Positions 20,647-30,176 are shown, numbered from the stretch's first letter. The stretch: DNA of 64,000 nucleotides from Rhodospirillales bacterium (GCA_019455065.1 JACFNC010000016.1:1-64000), one strand, 5' to 3'. Made by a program: numbers and translations. Notes: a model not told the origin generated them from the sequence alone.

Positions 20647-21471
20647 CTATCCGAAGCGGCCCGTCACGTAATCCTGGGTCCGCCGCTGGAACGGGCTGGT
20701 GAACATGACCTCGGTCTGACCGTATTCGATCAACCGGCCCAGATACATGAAGGCCGTGTTCTGCGAGATGCGGGCCGCCTGCTGCATGTTGTGGGTGACG
20801 ATGATGATGGTGTAGGTGCCGCGCAGTTCGTCGATCAGTTCCTCGATGCGCGACGTGGCGATGGGGTCGAGGGCCGAGCAGGGCTCGTCCATGAGCAGCA
20901 CGTCGGGATCGGAGGCGATGGCCCGCGCGATGCACAGGCGTTGCTGCTGCCCACCCGACAGGCCGAGCGCGTTGTCTTCAAGGCGTTCCTTGACCTCGTC
21001 CCATAGCGCCGCCGCCTCGAGCGACCGGCGGCAGGCCTCCTCGAGTTCCCGGCGGTCGCGCACTCCGTCCACCCGCAGCGGATAGACCACGTTCTCGAAA
21101 ATGGACTTGGGAAAAGGATTGGGCTTCTGGAACACCATGCCCATGCGCTTGCGCAACCCGATCACATCCACCCCGGGCGCGTAGATGTCCATGCCATCCA
21201 TGGTCATCCGGCCCTTTATCTTGAGATTGTCGATCAGGTCGTTCATGCGGTTGAGGCACCGCAGCAGGGTCGACTTGCCGCATCCGGATGGCCCGATGAG
21301 GGCGGTCACCATGCCCTTCTCGATTGTCATGTTGACGTCATGCAGGGCCTGCGCCTGTCCGTACCAAAGATTGAAATCCTTGATCTCGATGATCTCTCCT
21401 TGCGAGCTTTTCGCCTGATGGTATTCCGTAGGCTCGAAGGCATCGCGGGTTGTCGTGGCGGCGGCATCCAT
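20647..21471 (-). CDS. pstB: phosphate ABC transporter ATP-binding protein
   Basis: ATPase of the PstSCAB high-affinity phosphate importer, 274 residues. It has Walker [10 protein letters not shown] at residues 60-68, the PstB-specific [11 protein letters not shown] segment, the signature [16 protein letters not shown] and Walker [14 protein letters not shown] followed by the H-loop THNM. The ATG lies 10 bases after the pstA stop with AGGAG between them. It is followed by phoB rather than phoU, which is unusual. The identification is secure. Confidence 0.97.
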   Translation of the reverse strand: MDAAATTTRDAFEPTEYHQAKSSQGEIIEIKDFNLWYGQAQALHDVNMTIEKGMVTALIGPSGCGKSTLLRCLNRMNDLIDNLKIKGRMTMDGMDIYAPGVDVIGLRKRMGMVFQKPNPFPKSIFENVVYPLRVDGVRDRRELEEACRRSLEAAALWDEVKERLEDNALGLSGGQQQRLCIARAIASDPDVLLMDEPCSALDPIATSRIEELIDELRGTYTIIIVTHNMQQAARISQNTAFMYLGRLIEYGQTEVMFTSPFQRRTQDYVTGRFG

Positions 21472-21480
21472 AAGCTGCTC

Positions 21481-23241
21481 CTAGAAATGGCCGACGGCAA
21501 ACTTCCGCTTGAGGCGGTTGCGGATGACGATGGCGGTCGCGTTCATCGCCGCCACCAGCCCGATCAACAGGAGCGTGGTGACAAAGACCATCGGCTTGCC
21601 GGCCTCGGAATTGCGCGACTGGAAGCCGACGTCGTAGATGTGGAACCCCAGGTGCATGAAGCTGCGCTCGAGGTGGACATAGGGGAAGTAGCCGTCGATC
21701 GGCAGTTCCGGCGCCAGTTTCACCACCCCCACCAGCATCAGCGGCGCCACCTCGCCGGCGCCCCGGGCCATCGCCAGGATGAGGCCGGTGAGGATGCCGG
21801 GCATGGCGCGCGGCAGCACGATGTTGCGGATGGTCTGCCACTTTGACGCCCCGCAAGCCAGCGAGCCCTCGCGCATCGACCGCGGCACAGCGGCCAGCGC
21901 CTCCTCGGTGGCGACGATCACCACCGGCACCGTGAGCAGCGCCAAGGTCAGCGACGCCCACAGCAGGCCGCCGGTGCCGAACGTCGGGCTCGGCAGGCGT
22001 TCGGGATAGAAGAGGTCGTCGATCGAGCCCCCGAGAATGTAGGCGAAGAAGCCGAGGCCGAACACGCCGTAGACGATGGACGGAACGCCGGCCAGGTTGT
22101 TGACCGAGATGCGCACGATCGACACCAGCCGCCCCTGCTTCGCGTATTCGCGCAGATACAGGGCGGTGATCACCCCGAACGGGGCAACGACGATGACCAT
22201 CAGCAGGGTCATGGCGAACGTGCCGAATATTGCCGGGAACACCCCGCCCTCGGTGTTGGCCTCGCGCGGCTCTTCCGAGAGGAATTCCCACCAGCGGCTG
22301 ACATACACCCCGAGCTTTTCGATAAGGGACAGATCGTTCGCGGCGTAGATACGCACAACCTGCGACAGCGGCATGGTCTTGTCCCGGCCACCGACGTCGG
22401 CGAGGGTGATGGTGACGGCGGCGTCGGCATCCTTGATGGCACGGGCTTCGGCCGCCAGGGCCTGGTACCGCTCCTCCAGCGGCTTCATGCGCCGCTCGGC
22501 GGCGGCCTGCGCCGCCAGCGCGGCAGGGCTGCCGGCGCCATGATCGAGAATGGCCCGCCGCACCGCCAGGCGCTCGCGCTCCATCTCATGGTTGACGGCC
22601 CCGATAAGCGAGCGCTCGATGTGGCGAATGCGCTGCCAGCGGTCCTGCGCCTTCGCCAGCTCGCTCTGCAGTTCGCCCGGCCTCAGGGACGCCGCGGTGC
22701 GCGTCTCGCCCCCCACCGCCAAGGCTTGGACCATGCCGACGAACGGGCCCCACTCCAGGCGCTCGACGAAAACCATCTCCGGCGGATAATCCACGCGCGC
22801 CACGGCGTAATCGGCGATCCAGCGAAAGTCCTCGTTGTACAGGTCGTAGTTGCCGATGCGATAGAGCCGGCGTTCGGCCCATCCATCGGCTGCCGCCACC
22901 GTTTGGCGCTGGGTCTCCGACAGGGATGACAGCAGTTCCGGCCCCGGCCTGAAGGGTTCGGTCCGCGACGGCTCGCCGGCCACGAGGCTTCCGTCCTCCA
23001 GCGTAACGACGGCGACGGGACGTGGCCAGAACGTGGCGATCCCGTTCCACAGCACGAGCACGAGGAATCCGATTATCAGGACGATTCCGATGGCGAGCGC
23101 GCCCCCATGCGCCCACAGGAACGGCTCTCCAAAGGCCGAGAGCTCCGCCGCGTGCGCGCGCCGGGGGCGCTTGGCAGGCACCTCGGGTCCTTTCGGCTCG
23201 ATTACCGTCATGGCTTCCTCGGCGTCATGTTCGACCCTCAT
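21481..23241 (-). CDS. pstA: phosphate ABC transporter permease PstA, long form
   Basis: Inner-membrane subunit of the phosphate importer. At 586 residues it is about twice the length of E. coli PstA. An N-terminal transmembrane helix (about 43-65) is followed by a large periplasmic insert rich in charged residues (about 75-270, DUF3333-like). The permease domain then carries the coupling segment MREGSLACGASKWQTIRNIVLP. The ATG at 23241 overlaps the pstC stop by four bases (ATGA); a second ATG ten codons later is also possible. Much longer upstream frames run over pstC and are not real. Family membership is firm; the role of the periplasmic insert is unknown. Confidence 0.94.
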   Translation of the reverse strand: MRVEHDAEEAMTVIEPKGPEVPAKRPRRAHAAELSAFGEPFLWAHGGALAIGIVLIIGFLVLVLWNGIATFWPRPVAVVTLEDGSLVAGEPSRTEPFRPGPELLSSLSETQRQTVAAADGWAERRLYRIGNYDLYNEDFRWIADYAVARVDYPPEMVFVERLEWGPFVGMVQALAVGGETRTAASLRPGELQSELAKAQDRWQRIRHIERSLIGAVNHEMERERLAVRRAILDHGAGSPAALAAQAAAERRMKPLEERYQALAAEARAIKDADAAVTITLADVGGRDKTMPLSQVVRIYAANDLSLIEKLGVYVSRWWEFLSEEPREANTEGGVFPAIFGTFAMTLLMVIVVAPFGVITALYLREYAKQGRLVSIVRISVNNLAGVPSIVYGVFGLGFFAYILGGSIDDLFYPERLPSPTFGTGGLLWASLTLALLTVPVVIVATEEALAAVPRSMREGSLACGASKWQTIRNIVLPRAMPGILTGLILAMARGAGEVAPLMLVGVVKLAPELPIDGYFPYVHLERSFMHLGFHIYDVGFQSRNSEAGKPMVFVTTLLLIGLVAAMNATAIVIRNRLKRKFAVGHF

Positions 23242-25850
23242 AGCTGGACCGCCCGCTTGCGGAACCGCTGGCGCACGACCTCCGCTGCCGTGTTGATGAC
23301 GAAGGTCATGATGAACAGGGTGAGCGCCGCCAGGAACAGGACCCGATACAGCGTGCCGTCCCTGACCGCCTCGGGCAGTTCGACGGCGATGTTGGCCGAC
23401 AGCGCGCGCAGTCCGTTGAACACGTTCCAGTCCATCAGGGGCGTGTTGCCGGCCGCCATGACCACGATCATGGTCTCGCCGACGGCCCGGCCCATGCCCA
23501 CCATGACCGCCGCGAACACGCCGCTGACCGCCGCCGGCAGGATGATCCGCACCGCCGTCTGCCAGGGCGTCGCCCCGCAGGCGAGGCTGGCGGCCCGCAG
23601 ATGCTCGGGCACCGCGTTCAGCGCGTCCTCGGCCAAAGTGTAGATCAGGGGAATGACGGCGAAGCCCATGGCGAAGCCGACCACCAAGGTGTTGCGCTGG
23701 ACGTAGGTGTCGACCATGCCGCCCCGCGCCTCGAAGCCCGACCAGGTCATCCCTGCGGCCAGGGCCGCACTGGCACACGCGGCCCCCCCCAAGACCACCA
23801 GCCAACGCAGCAGGGACTTCGCCTTCGCCGCGCCACCGCTGCCGCTGGGCACCAGTGCGGGGAGCCATCGCCCAGCCAGGCGATCGTAGGTCAGAGCCGA
23901 TAGAATGTAGGCTGCCGGCATGGCCAGGAAGAACACCAGCGGCGCGCCACTGCCGACGTCGCCGTTCGCCCAGGCCCTGACATCGCCGCCGAAGAACAGG
24001 TCCTCGAGCCAGGGTGCCGAGGCCACCGCCAGCACGCCCGCCAGCACGACGACCGCCGCCATGGTCAGGAACTTGGGCACCCCGGACAGCCGCCCCGCCA
24101 CCGTCAGCGGCAGGAATTGCCAGCCATAGGCCGCCGCAAGCAGGCTGAGGGGAAAGGTCAGGAAGGCCGCGAACACGGCCGCCAACCAAGTCTCGACGAA
24201 CGGCGCCAGGACCAGCGCGGCGATGAAGCCGAGCACCACCGACGGCAGCGATGCCATCATCTCCATCATCGGCTTGACCACCGCCCGCACCCTGGGCTGC
24301 ACGAACTCCGAGGTGTAGATCGCGGCCAACAGGGCGATGGGCACCGCGAACAGCAGCGAATAGACGGTCGCCTTGATGGTCCCGAAGATCAGGGGGACCA
24401 GCGAGAACTTCTCTTCGAAACTGTCGGTTCCGGACGACGACTGCCACGTGTAGCTTGGCGCGGGATAGCCCTCGTACCACACCTTGCCGAACAGGGTGCC
24501 GAGCGTGGTCTCAGGGTGGGGGACCGAGATGGACCAGAAGTCCGCCTGTCGGCGGGAATCCACCGCGTAGAGGCCGTTGTCGCGCGGGGACATGACCAGC
24601 CCGGCCGCGCCTTCGCCGGCGTCGAGACGCAGCAGGGTCTGCTCGCTGGTGGCGTGGCGCACCCAGATGTTGCCGTCGGCGTCGGCGGTGGCGAACATCT
24701 TGCTGCGCTTGCTGGGTGCGACCTTGACGATGGGCGCGGGCTGGCGCTCGAGCGGGTGGGCGAGCACTAGGCTGTAGCCGTCGGTGCTGGCGGCGTTGTG
24801 GTTCTGGATGCGGAAATAGACGTCTGCCGACCCGTCCGATGCCCCCACCACGATCTGCTGCTCGCCGATCAGGAAGCGGAACGCGGTGAGCCGCAAGTCG
24901 CCGGGCAGGACGTCGATGCGCTCGGCCAGCACCGGATCGTCGAAGTCCCGGGTATCGTACCGCAGGATCGTGCCGTCTTCGGCGGCAACGTAGACTTGGT
25001 CCGCCTTGTCGGTAAGCAGGACGAAGGCTGGCCTCAGCCCGTCGGGCAGGGGCGGCAGCGCGCTGGTGGAGACGCGGGTCGAGGCCTTGCGAGTGAGCAG
25101 GTTGACGCGGCTTTCGGCCAGACTGAGGCGCACCGCCCCAGCGTCGTCGATGGTCACGAACGCCCGCGTAGGCCGTTCGACGGTACCGCCCAGCCGGTAG
25201 TCCAACAGCCGGATGGGGCGATCCGAAACCCGCTGGGGCTCCTCGCTCTTGAAGGACAGCGCAACCTTGCGGACTTGGCCCCCCGCGATTGGCGTGTAGA
25301 CGGCCTCGCCGTCCGTAGCGTCGCGCTCGTCAAGCCGCCGCAGGCCGGCCGGCATGCCATTCGCCGCCAGCACCTGGATTGGGATGCCGACACTGCCGAA
25401 CCGCACGCTGCCATCCGCAAGGCCGAACATCACCTCCTCGCCGGCCAAGGTGGCCGCAAAGGCGGTGATGTCGGCGCCGCCAAGCCCGGCATCGACGTTC
25501 GCCACCATTGCGCCGGTGCGCAGGTGATGCGCGGCGAGGCGGCCGTTGGCTCCCAGTTCCACGGCGACGGTGTTGTACTCGTCCACGGCCGTGTAAAGCA
25601 CCGCCCCCTCGGCAGGCGGCAAACGATATTGCGTATGTGTGCCCACGGACCCGCCGGTGAACAACGGGACGACGACCTCGACCAGAAAAACCATGATGCC
25701 GGCCACGGCGAAGATCACCATCAAACCGCCCACCGTGATGGTGGCGTCGGCGATCCGGTCGGCGATCAACACCGCGCGGCTGGTTCTCTTGGGACGGCGG
25801 CGCCGGGCGGTTCCGCCGGCTTCGGGGCCGGTCAGGGACTCGTTGAGCAT
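23238..25850 (-). CDS. pstC: phosphate ABC transporter permease PstC, long form
   Basis: Partner permease of PstA, 870 residues against about 320 for E. coli PstC. A transmembrane helix near residues 30-60 is followed by a periplasmic region of about 400 residues whose repeating strand-like segments suggest a beta-propeller. The permease domain occupies roughly residues 490-860, with the coupling segment LRAASLACGATPWQTAVRIILP. Long PstC proteins with such inserts are known in proteobacteria. The start at 25850 is chosen because GGGAAGG lies six bases upstream; 25865 would add five residues. A 118-base gap with a hairpin separates it from pstS. Confidence 0.93.
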   Translation of the reverse strand: MLNESLTGPEAGGTARRRRPKRTSRAVLIADRIADATITVGGLMVIFAVAGIMVFLVEVVVPLFTGGSVGTHTQYRLPPAEGAVLYTAVDEYNTVAVELGANGRLAAHHLRTGAMVANVDAGLGGADITAFAATLAGEEVMFGLADGSVRFGSVGIPIQVLAANGMPAGLRRLDERDATDGEAVYTPIAGGQVRKVALSFKSEEPQRVSDRPIRLLDYRLGGTVERPTRAFVTIDDAGAVRLSLAESRVNLLTRKASTRVSTSALPPLPDGLRPAFVLLTDKADQVYVAAEDGTILRYDTRDFDDPVLAERIDVLPGDLRLTAFRFLIGEQQIVVGASDGSADVYFRIQNHNAASTDGYSLVLAHPLERQPAPIVKVAPSKRSKMFATADADGNIWVRHATSEQTLLRLDAGEGAAGLVMSPRDNGLYAVDSRRQADFWSISVPHPETTLGTLFGKVWYEGYPAPSYTWQSSSGTDSFEEKFSLVPLIFGTIKATVYSLLFAVPIALLAAIYTSEFVQPRVRAVVKPMMEMMASLPSVVLGFIAALVLAPFVETWLAAVFAAFLTFPLSLLAAAYGWQFLPLTVAGRLSGVPKFLTMAAVVVLAGVLAVASAPWLEDLFFGGDVRAWANGDVGSGAPLVFFLAMPAAYILSALTYDRLAGRWLPALVPSGSGGAAKAKSLLRWLVVLGGAACASAALAAGMTWSGFEARGGMVDTYVQRNTLVVGFAMGFAVIPLIYTLAEDALNAVPEHLRAASLACGATPWQTAVRIILPAAVSGVFAAVMVGMGRAVGETMIVVMAAGNTPLMDWNVFNGLRALSANIAVELPEAVRDGTLYRVLFLAALTLFIMTFVINTAAEVVRQRFRKRAVQL

Positions 25851-25856
25851 GGCCAT

Positions 25857-25863
25857 CCTTCCC
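25857..25863 (-). promoter_or_regulatory. ribosome binding site choosing the pstC start
   Basis: GGGAAGG reads toward the ATG at 25850 with a six-base spacing. It overlaps the alternative ATG at 25865, which has no comparable site of its own, so the later ATG is preferred. Confidence 0.55.
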
Positions 25864-25950
25864 ATTGCCGCACCACGGCACCGCGCGGGGAATGGTTATC
25901 CCATCCCCCGCCGCGAGGCAATTCGGCTCCGACCTTGCGCGGCCGGCGGA

Positions 25951-25966
25951 GCGGCCTTGTGGCCGC
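25951..25966 (-). other. hairpin between pstS and pstC
   Basis: GCGGCC and GGCCGC flank a four-base loop, 18 bases past the pstS stop. There is no T tract. A stem here could protect the 3' end of a processed pstS message, giving more binding protein than permease; that is an inference from position. Confidence 0.4.
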
Positions 25967-25983
25967 CCCCTCCTGTTGATCCC

Positions 25984-26952
25984 TCATTTCAGGCCGAACG
26001 TCTCGATATCTTCGTCCGCCAGTTCCTTGGTCACCGGGAAGTAGCCGTCCTTGACCACCGCCTGCTGCCCCTGCTTGGAGTAGATGAAGCGGATGAACTC
26101 GCCGCGCAGAGGCTCCAGCGCCTGGTTGGGGTTCTTGTTCACGTAGATGTACAGGAACCGCGCGATGGGGTAGTCGCCCGAGTAAGCATTCTCCGCCGTG
26201 GCGTCGTAGCATTCCTGGCCCTCTCTGAGCGCCAACGGTACGCTGCGCACGTCGGCGGTCTTGTAGCCGACCCCTGAATAGCCGATGCCGTATTTGTCGG
26301 TCGCCACGCCCTGCACCACCGTCGAAGAGCCCGGCTGCTCCTTCACGCTGTCCTTGTAGTCGCCGTTGAACAGGGCGACCTCCTTGAAATAGCCGTAGGT
26401 GCCGGACGCGGAGTTGCGCCCGTAAAGCGAAATCGGCTTGCCCGCCCACTCGCCGGTCATGCCGACGTCACCCCAGGTAACGACATCCTTGGACGCCCCG
26501 CCCTTGCGGGTCTTGGAGAAGATGGCGTCCACCTGCTGCAGTGTCAGACACTTGATGGGATTGTCCTTGTTGACGTAGACGGCCAGGGCGTCGACGGCGC
26601 TGCGGACCGCCATCGGCTTGTAACCGTAGGTTTTTTCGAAGCCGTCGATTTCCTTCGACTTCATCGGCCGCGACATGGGCCCGAACTGCGCCGTGCCGGC
26701 GATGAGCGCGGGCGGCGCCGTCGACGACCCCTTGCCCTCGATTTCGACCTTCACGTTCGGATAGGCGGAGCTGAACCCCTCGGCCCACAGGGTCATGAGA
26801 TTGTTGAGGGTGTCGGAACCGATGGATTTCAGGCTGCCGGAAACGCCGCTCACCGGCTTGTAATCCGGCAGCGCGGGATCAACCCCCTGCGCGGCTGCGG
26901 CTGCGGGGATCGCGCCTAGCAGAAGGGCGATCACGGCGCTGGGCTTGAACAT
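25984..26952 (-). CDS. pstS: periplasmic phosphate-binding protein
   Basis: Substrate receptor of the Pst importer, 322 residues with a signal peptide (MFKPSAVIALLLGAIPAAAAA). The mature protein has SLKSIGSDTLNNLMTLWAEGF, a GKGSSTAPPAL loop, the FGPMSRPMKSKEI segment and YGRNSASGTYGYF, which supply the phosphate-binding serine, arginine and aspartate residues in this family. The ATG at 26952 has GGAG seven bases upstream; an upstream GTG at 26967 is less likely. It is the first gene of pstSCAB-phoB-phnN and lies 75 bases after a Pho-box-like site. Confidence 0.95.
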   Translation of the reverse strand: MFKPSAVIALLLGAIPAAAAAQGVDPALPDYKPVSGVSGSLKSIGSDTLNNLMTLWAEGFSSAYPNVKVEIEGKGSSTAPPALIAGTAQFGPMSRPMKSKEIDGFEKTYGYKPMAVRSAVDALAVYVNKDNPIKCLTLQQVDAIFSKTRKGGASKDVVTWGDVGMTGEWAGKPISLYGRNSASGTYGYFKEVALFNGDYKDSVKEQPGSSTVVQGVATDKYGIGYSGVGYKTADVRSVPLALREGQECYDATAENAYSGDYPIARFLYIYVNKNPNQALEPLRGEFIRFIYSKQGQQAVVKDGYFPVTKELADEDIETFGLK

Positions 26953-27027
26953 GAAAATCTCCGTCACGGTCTTCGGGACGGGATCGCTCTGGTGAGCAAC
27001 CCCTGGCCCGCAGCATACCCACGGGCC

Positions 27028-27045
27028 ATGACCGTTCGGCGACAG
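27028..27045 (-). promoter_or_regulatory. Pho-box-like PhoB site upstream of pstS
   Basis: On the minus strand CTGTCGC and CGGTCAT lie in tandem with a four-base spacer, reproducing the 11-base period of the PhoB consensus (two CTGTCAT-like repeats). The first repeat matches five and the second six of seven positions. The site is 75 bases ahead of the pstS ATG, in the correct orientation. Confidence 0.6.
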
Positions 27046-27061
27046 TCGTGTTAAGGTTTTG

Positions 27062-27712
27062 TTACATTCCGCCGCGGCGAATGGCCGAGATGTTGCCGGC
27101 GTAATCGGGCGTCCGGAACACGGCGCTGCCCGCGACCAGGACGTTGGCGCCCGCCGCCATGATGCGGCCGGAGTTTTCCGCCGTGACGCCGCCGTCGACC
27201 TCGAGATCGATCGCCCGGTCGCCGATCATCTCGCGGATGCGCCGGATCTTGTCGATCTGCGATTCGATGAAGCTCTGGCCGCCGAATCCCGGATTGACCG
27301 ACATCACCAGGATCAGGTCGACCTTGTCGAGCACGTAGGCGATGGCGCCTTCGGGCGTCGCCGGGTTCAGCGACACGCCCGCCTTCTTGCCGAGCGACCG
27401 GATGAGCTGCAGGGTGCGGTCGAGATGATAGCCGGCCTCGGCGTGCACGGTGATGATGTCGCTGCCCGCCTTGGCGAAGTCCTCGACATAAGGGTCGACC
27501 GGGTCGATCATCAGGTGGACGTCGAAAACCTTTTTCGAGTGCTGCCTGAGCGCCTTCACCACGGCCGGGCCGATGGTGATGTTGGGGACGAAGTGGCCGT
27601 CCATGACGTCGACGTGGATGTAGTCGCACCCGCCCTCGTCAATGGCGCGGATTTCCTCGCCCAGCCTCGCGAAATCGGCGGACAGGATGCTGGGGGCGAT
27701 CTTGACGTTCAT
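27062..27712 (-). CDS. rpe: ribulose-phosphate 3-epimerase
   Basis: TIM-barrel enzyme interconverting ribulose 5-phosphate and xylulose 5-phosphate, 216 residues as usual. It has the N-terminal [16 protein letters not shown], the metal-binding [21 protein letters not shown], and [11 protein letters not shown] with the C-terminal VDGGV and AGSAVF phosphate-binding loops. It is the last gene of the cbb cluster (cbbE in that context), regenerating ribulose 5-phosphate for phosphoribulokinase. A repeat-bearing gap of 126 bases separates it from cbbO. No terminator is visible before the pst promoter. Confidence 0.96.
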   Translation of the reverse strand: MNVKIAPSILSADFARLGEEIRAIDEGGCDYIHVDVMDGHFVPNITIGPAVVKALRQHSKKVFDVHLMIDPVDPYVEDFAKAGSDIITVHAEAGYHLDRTLQLIRSLGKKAGVSLNPATPEGAIAYVLDKVDLILVMSVNPGFGGQSFIESQIDKIRRIREMIGDRAIDLEVDGGVTAENSGRIMAAGANVLVAGSAVFRTPDYAGNISAIRRGGM

Positions 27713-27756
27713 GGATTCTCACTCCTGGTAGTCCGTTTCCCTTGTTACCTCTCCTC

Positions 27757-27826
27757 GTCATTCCCGCGAAAGCGGGAATCCATTCAGCACTGCGTTATGG
27801 GCCCCCGCGTGCGCGGGGCGACGACA
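27757..27826. repeat. REP-like paired hairpins, copy A
   Basis: ATTCCCGC-GAAA-GCGGGAAT (27760-27779) forms a perfect eight-base-pair hairpin, followed by CCCCGCG-TG-CGCGGGG (27803-27818). The layout GTCATTCCCGCG...GCGGGAATCCA is shared with copy B, in the gap on the other side of cbbO, and it lies between cbbO and rpe. Confidence 0.75.
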
Positions 27827-27838
27827 AAGAAAAGGCCC

Positions 27839-30151
27839 TCATCGCGTCAGCCCGGCGAACACGGCGGGCAGCCGCTCGGGCAGGCGCGCGACCTGATCGA
27901 GGACGGTGTAGCGGTTGGCGCCGAAGATGCGCCCCACATAGTCGTCGGCACGGGGGTCGAGGGTCAGGCAATAGGGCGTCACGCCCACGGCCTGCAACTC
28001 CTCCACCGCCTTGCGCGTGTCGTGGCGCAGGTATTGCGGATCGCGCACGTCGATGTCGGCCGGCTCGCCGTCGCTGACCAGCAGCAGCAGCTTGCGCCGC
28101 TGCGGCTGGCGGCGCAGGAAGCCGCCGGCATGGCGCAGCGCGGCCCCCATGCGGGTCGACAGGCCGCCTGCCATGCCGGCCAGCCGCGCCTTGGCGCCGT
28201 CGTCCCAGGGCTGGGCGAAATCCTTGAAACGGAAGTACTGCACGTCGTGGCGGCCGTCCGAGGCGAAGCCGTGGACGGCGAAGGGGTCGCCGATGCCGTC
28301 CACCGCCCACGCCAGCAGCGTCGTCGCCTCGCGCGCCAGTTCGAGCACCGGCCGGTCGGCGCCGGGCGGCGTCTCGTTGGTGCTTTCCGACAGGTCGAGC
28401 AGCAGCAGGACCGCGATGTCGCGCACCTGCGGGCGGTGACGGATGTTGATGCGGGGGTCGGGCTGGCGGCCCAGGCGGACGTCGGTCATGGCGCGCACGG
28501 CCGCGTCGATGTCGATGTCGTCGCCGTCCTCCTGACGGCGCAACCGCTGCACGCCGCGCGGTTGCAGGGCGTCGACCAGACGGCGCAGGCGCTGCGCCAC
28601 CGGCCGCTGTTCCACCAGGATAGCCTCGATTCGGGCCGGGTCGCCGCGCCGCGGCCGCTTCTCCAGCACCGTCGCCCAGTCGGGGCGGTGCAGTTGCACC
28701 TGATAGTCCCATTCCGGGTAGTGGTGGGGCTGCGGCGCCGGCTCCTTGCCTTCCAGCCGGTTCAGGCTCATCCCCGCCGGGTCGCCGTCGCGGAAGAACT
28801 CGCTTTCCAGCGTCCAGATTTCCTGGGCGTCGTCGCCCGCCAGCTCGGTATCGACCTCGTTGACCATCTCCATGACGTTGACCGTGCGTCGCACCTGCCG
28901 CGCAGCCTCGCCGTAGACCTCCTCCTTCGACCAGTCGATCTCCTCGTATTCCCAGACGAAGCGGTTGTCATCGCGATAAGGTGGGGCGAAACCCTCCAAC
29001 GCCCGCAGGCCGGGAACACCGGCCTCGGCTACGAGCCGGTTGTAGGCCGAAATGCCGACATCCCAGCTCAGGCGGTTGTCGAAGGGGGCGGCGGCGAAGC
29101 GGACCTCGAACTCGCGGGCCGCGTCGTCGGCCGCGGCGCCGTCCATCAACGCGATGCCCAGCCGTTGGATCGCCTCCACCGCCGGATGGGCGTCTTGCGG
29201 CAGGCGGATAAAGGGGCGCCACAAGGCCCGCAATCCGGGAAAGTCGCGAATGGCGAGGCGTTCGATGCGCCCGTCCTCGACGGCCCCGATGCACGCCATC
29301 TGCACCGGATTGAGCTGCTCGGCCGAGATCGGGGCGCGGGTGTAGACCATGTGGGCGGCGGCATGTGCCGCGGCGGCGCGGTACAGGTCGCGCCCCGGTA
29401 AGCCGTTCCAGTCGTCGAAGGCGTCGGGCAGGTGGATGACGCCGTTCTCGATATAGGGCTGGTAGCCCTGGCGGGTTTCGAAATCGCCGGATGTCGGGCG
29501 CAAAAAGAAGTCCCGCCCCCACAGGGCCCGCAGATACAGGTTAAGGCGGCGCTGGCTGTCGACGAACAGGGTGCCGCGCCGCTCCTTCTGCAGAACCGCC
29601 AGGCTGTCGGCGGACTGCAGGCCGAAATAGCCCTCCAGCGCCTTCAGGTCGCGGCCATGCGCCTGGGCGCCCCACATCGCCCAGCGGCGCAGGCCACCCA
29701 GCGTGAGCTTGCCGAACAGATCGTCGAGGCGCCCCAGCATCGGGCGCAAACCGCGCGGCGCCTTGGCCGACAACTGGTGGAGGAGACCGAGCCAGGCACG
29801 CAGCAGGGCAGCGTCCCCAAGCCTTCGGGCCGCGGTCGGCAGGGTGGCGAGGATGAGGGCGATGACCTCGCCGCTGACCATCGAGGCGAGTTTCATCGCC
29901 TCGGTCACCGCGTCGCCGATCGCCTCGTCGCCGACCTCCTTGGCAACCGCCGGCATCGCCTCCAGATAGGCGACGACGATGTTGCTTCCGCGCCCCAGGT
30001 CGCACAGCGCCTTGCCGCCATCCAGATAGGCCTGCAGCCCGGCCGGCCCCATGACCCGCGCCGCCTCGGCGAAACCCGCCTCCAGCGTCTCGGCCAGCCG
30101 GGGATCGGCCTGGGCGAGGCAGTCGCGGTAGGGATCAAGCGAGAGGGTCAT
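27839..30151 (-). CDS. cbbO: RuBisCO activation protein CbbO, von Willebrand factor A domain
   Basis: Adaptor of the CbbQO RuBisCO activase, in which the CbbQ AAA+ hexamer uses CbbO to remove inhibitory sugar phosphates from the active site. The 770-residue product is of normal length. A mostly helical N-terminal part is followed by an acidic linker and a C-terminal VWA domain with the MIDAS motif DLSES (about residues 586-590) in AVLLLLDLSESTN. The ATG at 30151 gives the start MTLSLDPYRDCLAQ; an upstream in-frame start would lie inside the repeat element and is rejected. It lies downstream of cbbQ, with repeat-bearing gaps on both sides. Confidence 0.93.
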   Translation of the reverse strand: MTLSLDPYRDCLAQADPRLAETLEAGFAEAARVMGPAGLQAYLDGGKALCDLGRGSNIVVAYLEAMPAVAKEVGDEAIGDAVTEAMKLASMVSGEVIALILATLPTAARRLGDAALLRAWLGLLHQLSAKAPRGLRPMLGRLDDLFGKLTLGGLRRWAMWGAQAHGRDLKALEGYFGLQSADSLAVLQKERRGTLFVDSQRRLNLYLRALWGRDFFLRPTSGDFETRQGYQPYIENGVIHLPDAFDDWNGLPGRDLYRAAAAHAAAHMVYTRAPISAEQLNPVQMACIGAVEDGRIERLAIRDFPGLRALWRPFIRLPQDAHPAVEAIQRLGIALMDGAAADDAAREFEVRFAAAPFDNRLSWDVGISAYNRLVAEAGVPGLRALEGFAPPYRDDNRFVWEYEEIDWSKEEVYGEAARQVRRTVNVMEMVNEVDTELAGDDAQEIWTLESEFFRDGDPAGMSLNRLEGKEPAPQPHHYPEWDYQVQLHRPDWATVLEKRPRRGDPARIEAILVEQRPVAQRLRRLVDALQPRGVQRLRRQEDGDDIDIDAAVRAMTDVRLGRQPDPRINIRHRPQVRDIAVLLLLDLSESTNETPPGADRPVLELAREATTLLAWAVDGIGDPFAVHGFASDGRHDVQYFRFKDFAQPWDDGAKARLAGMAGGLSTRMGAALRHAGGFLRRQPQRRKLLLLVSDGEPADIDVRDPQYLRHDTRKAVEELQAVGVTPYCLTLDPRADDYVGRIFGANRYTVLDQVARLPERLPAVFAGLTR

Positions 30152-30176
30152 GGAGACCCCCTCCCGCCTACGCGGC

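Noticed and set aside
23242-24480. 413-codon upstream extension of pstA
   Set aside because: The extension overlaps pstC in another frame and gives low-complexity sequence; the ATGA overlap at 23238-23241 marks the real start.
27059-29401. 780-codon plus-strand frame across rpe and cbbO
   Set aside because: It spans two real minus-strand genes and their gap, which no true gene would do without a family match.
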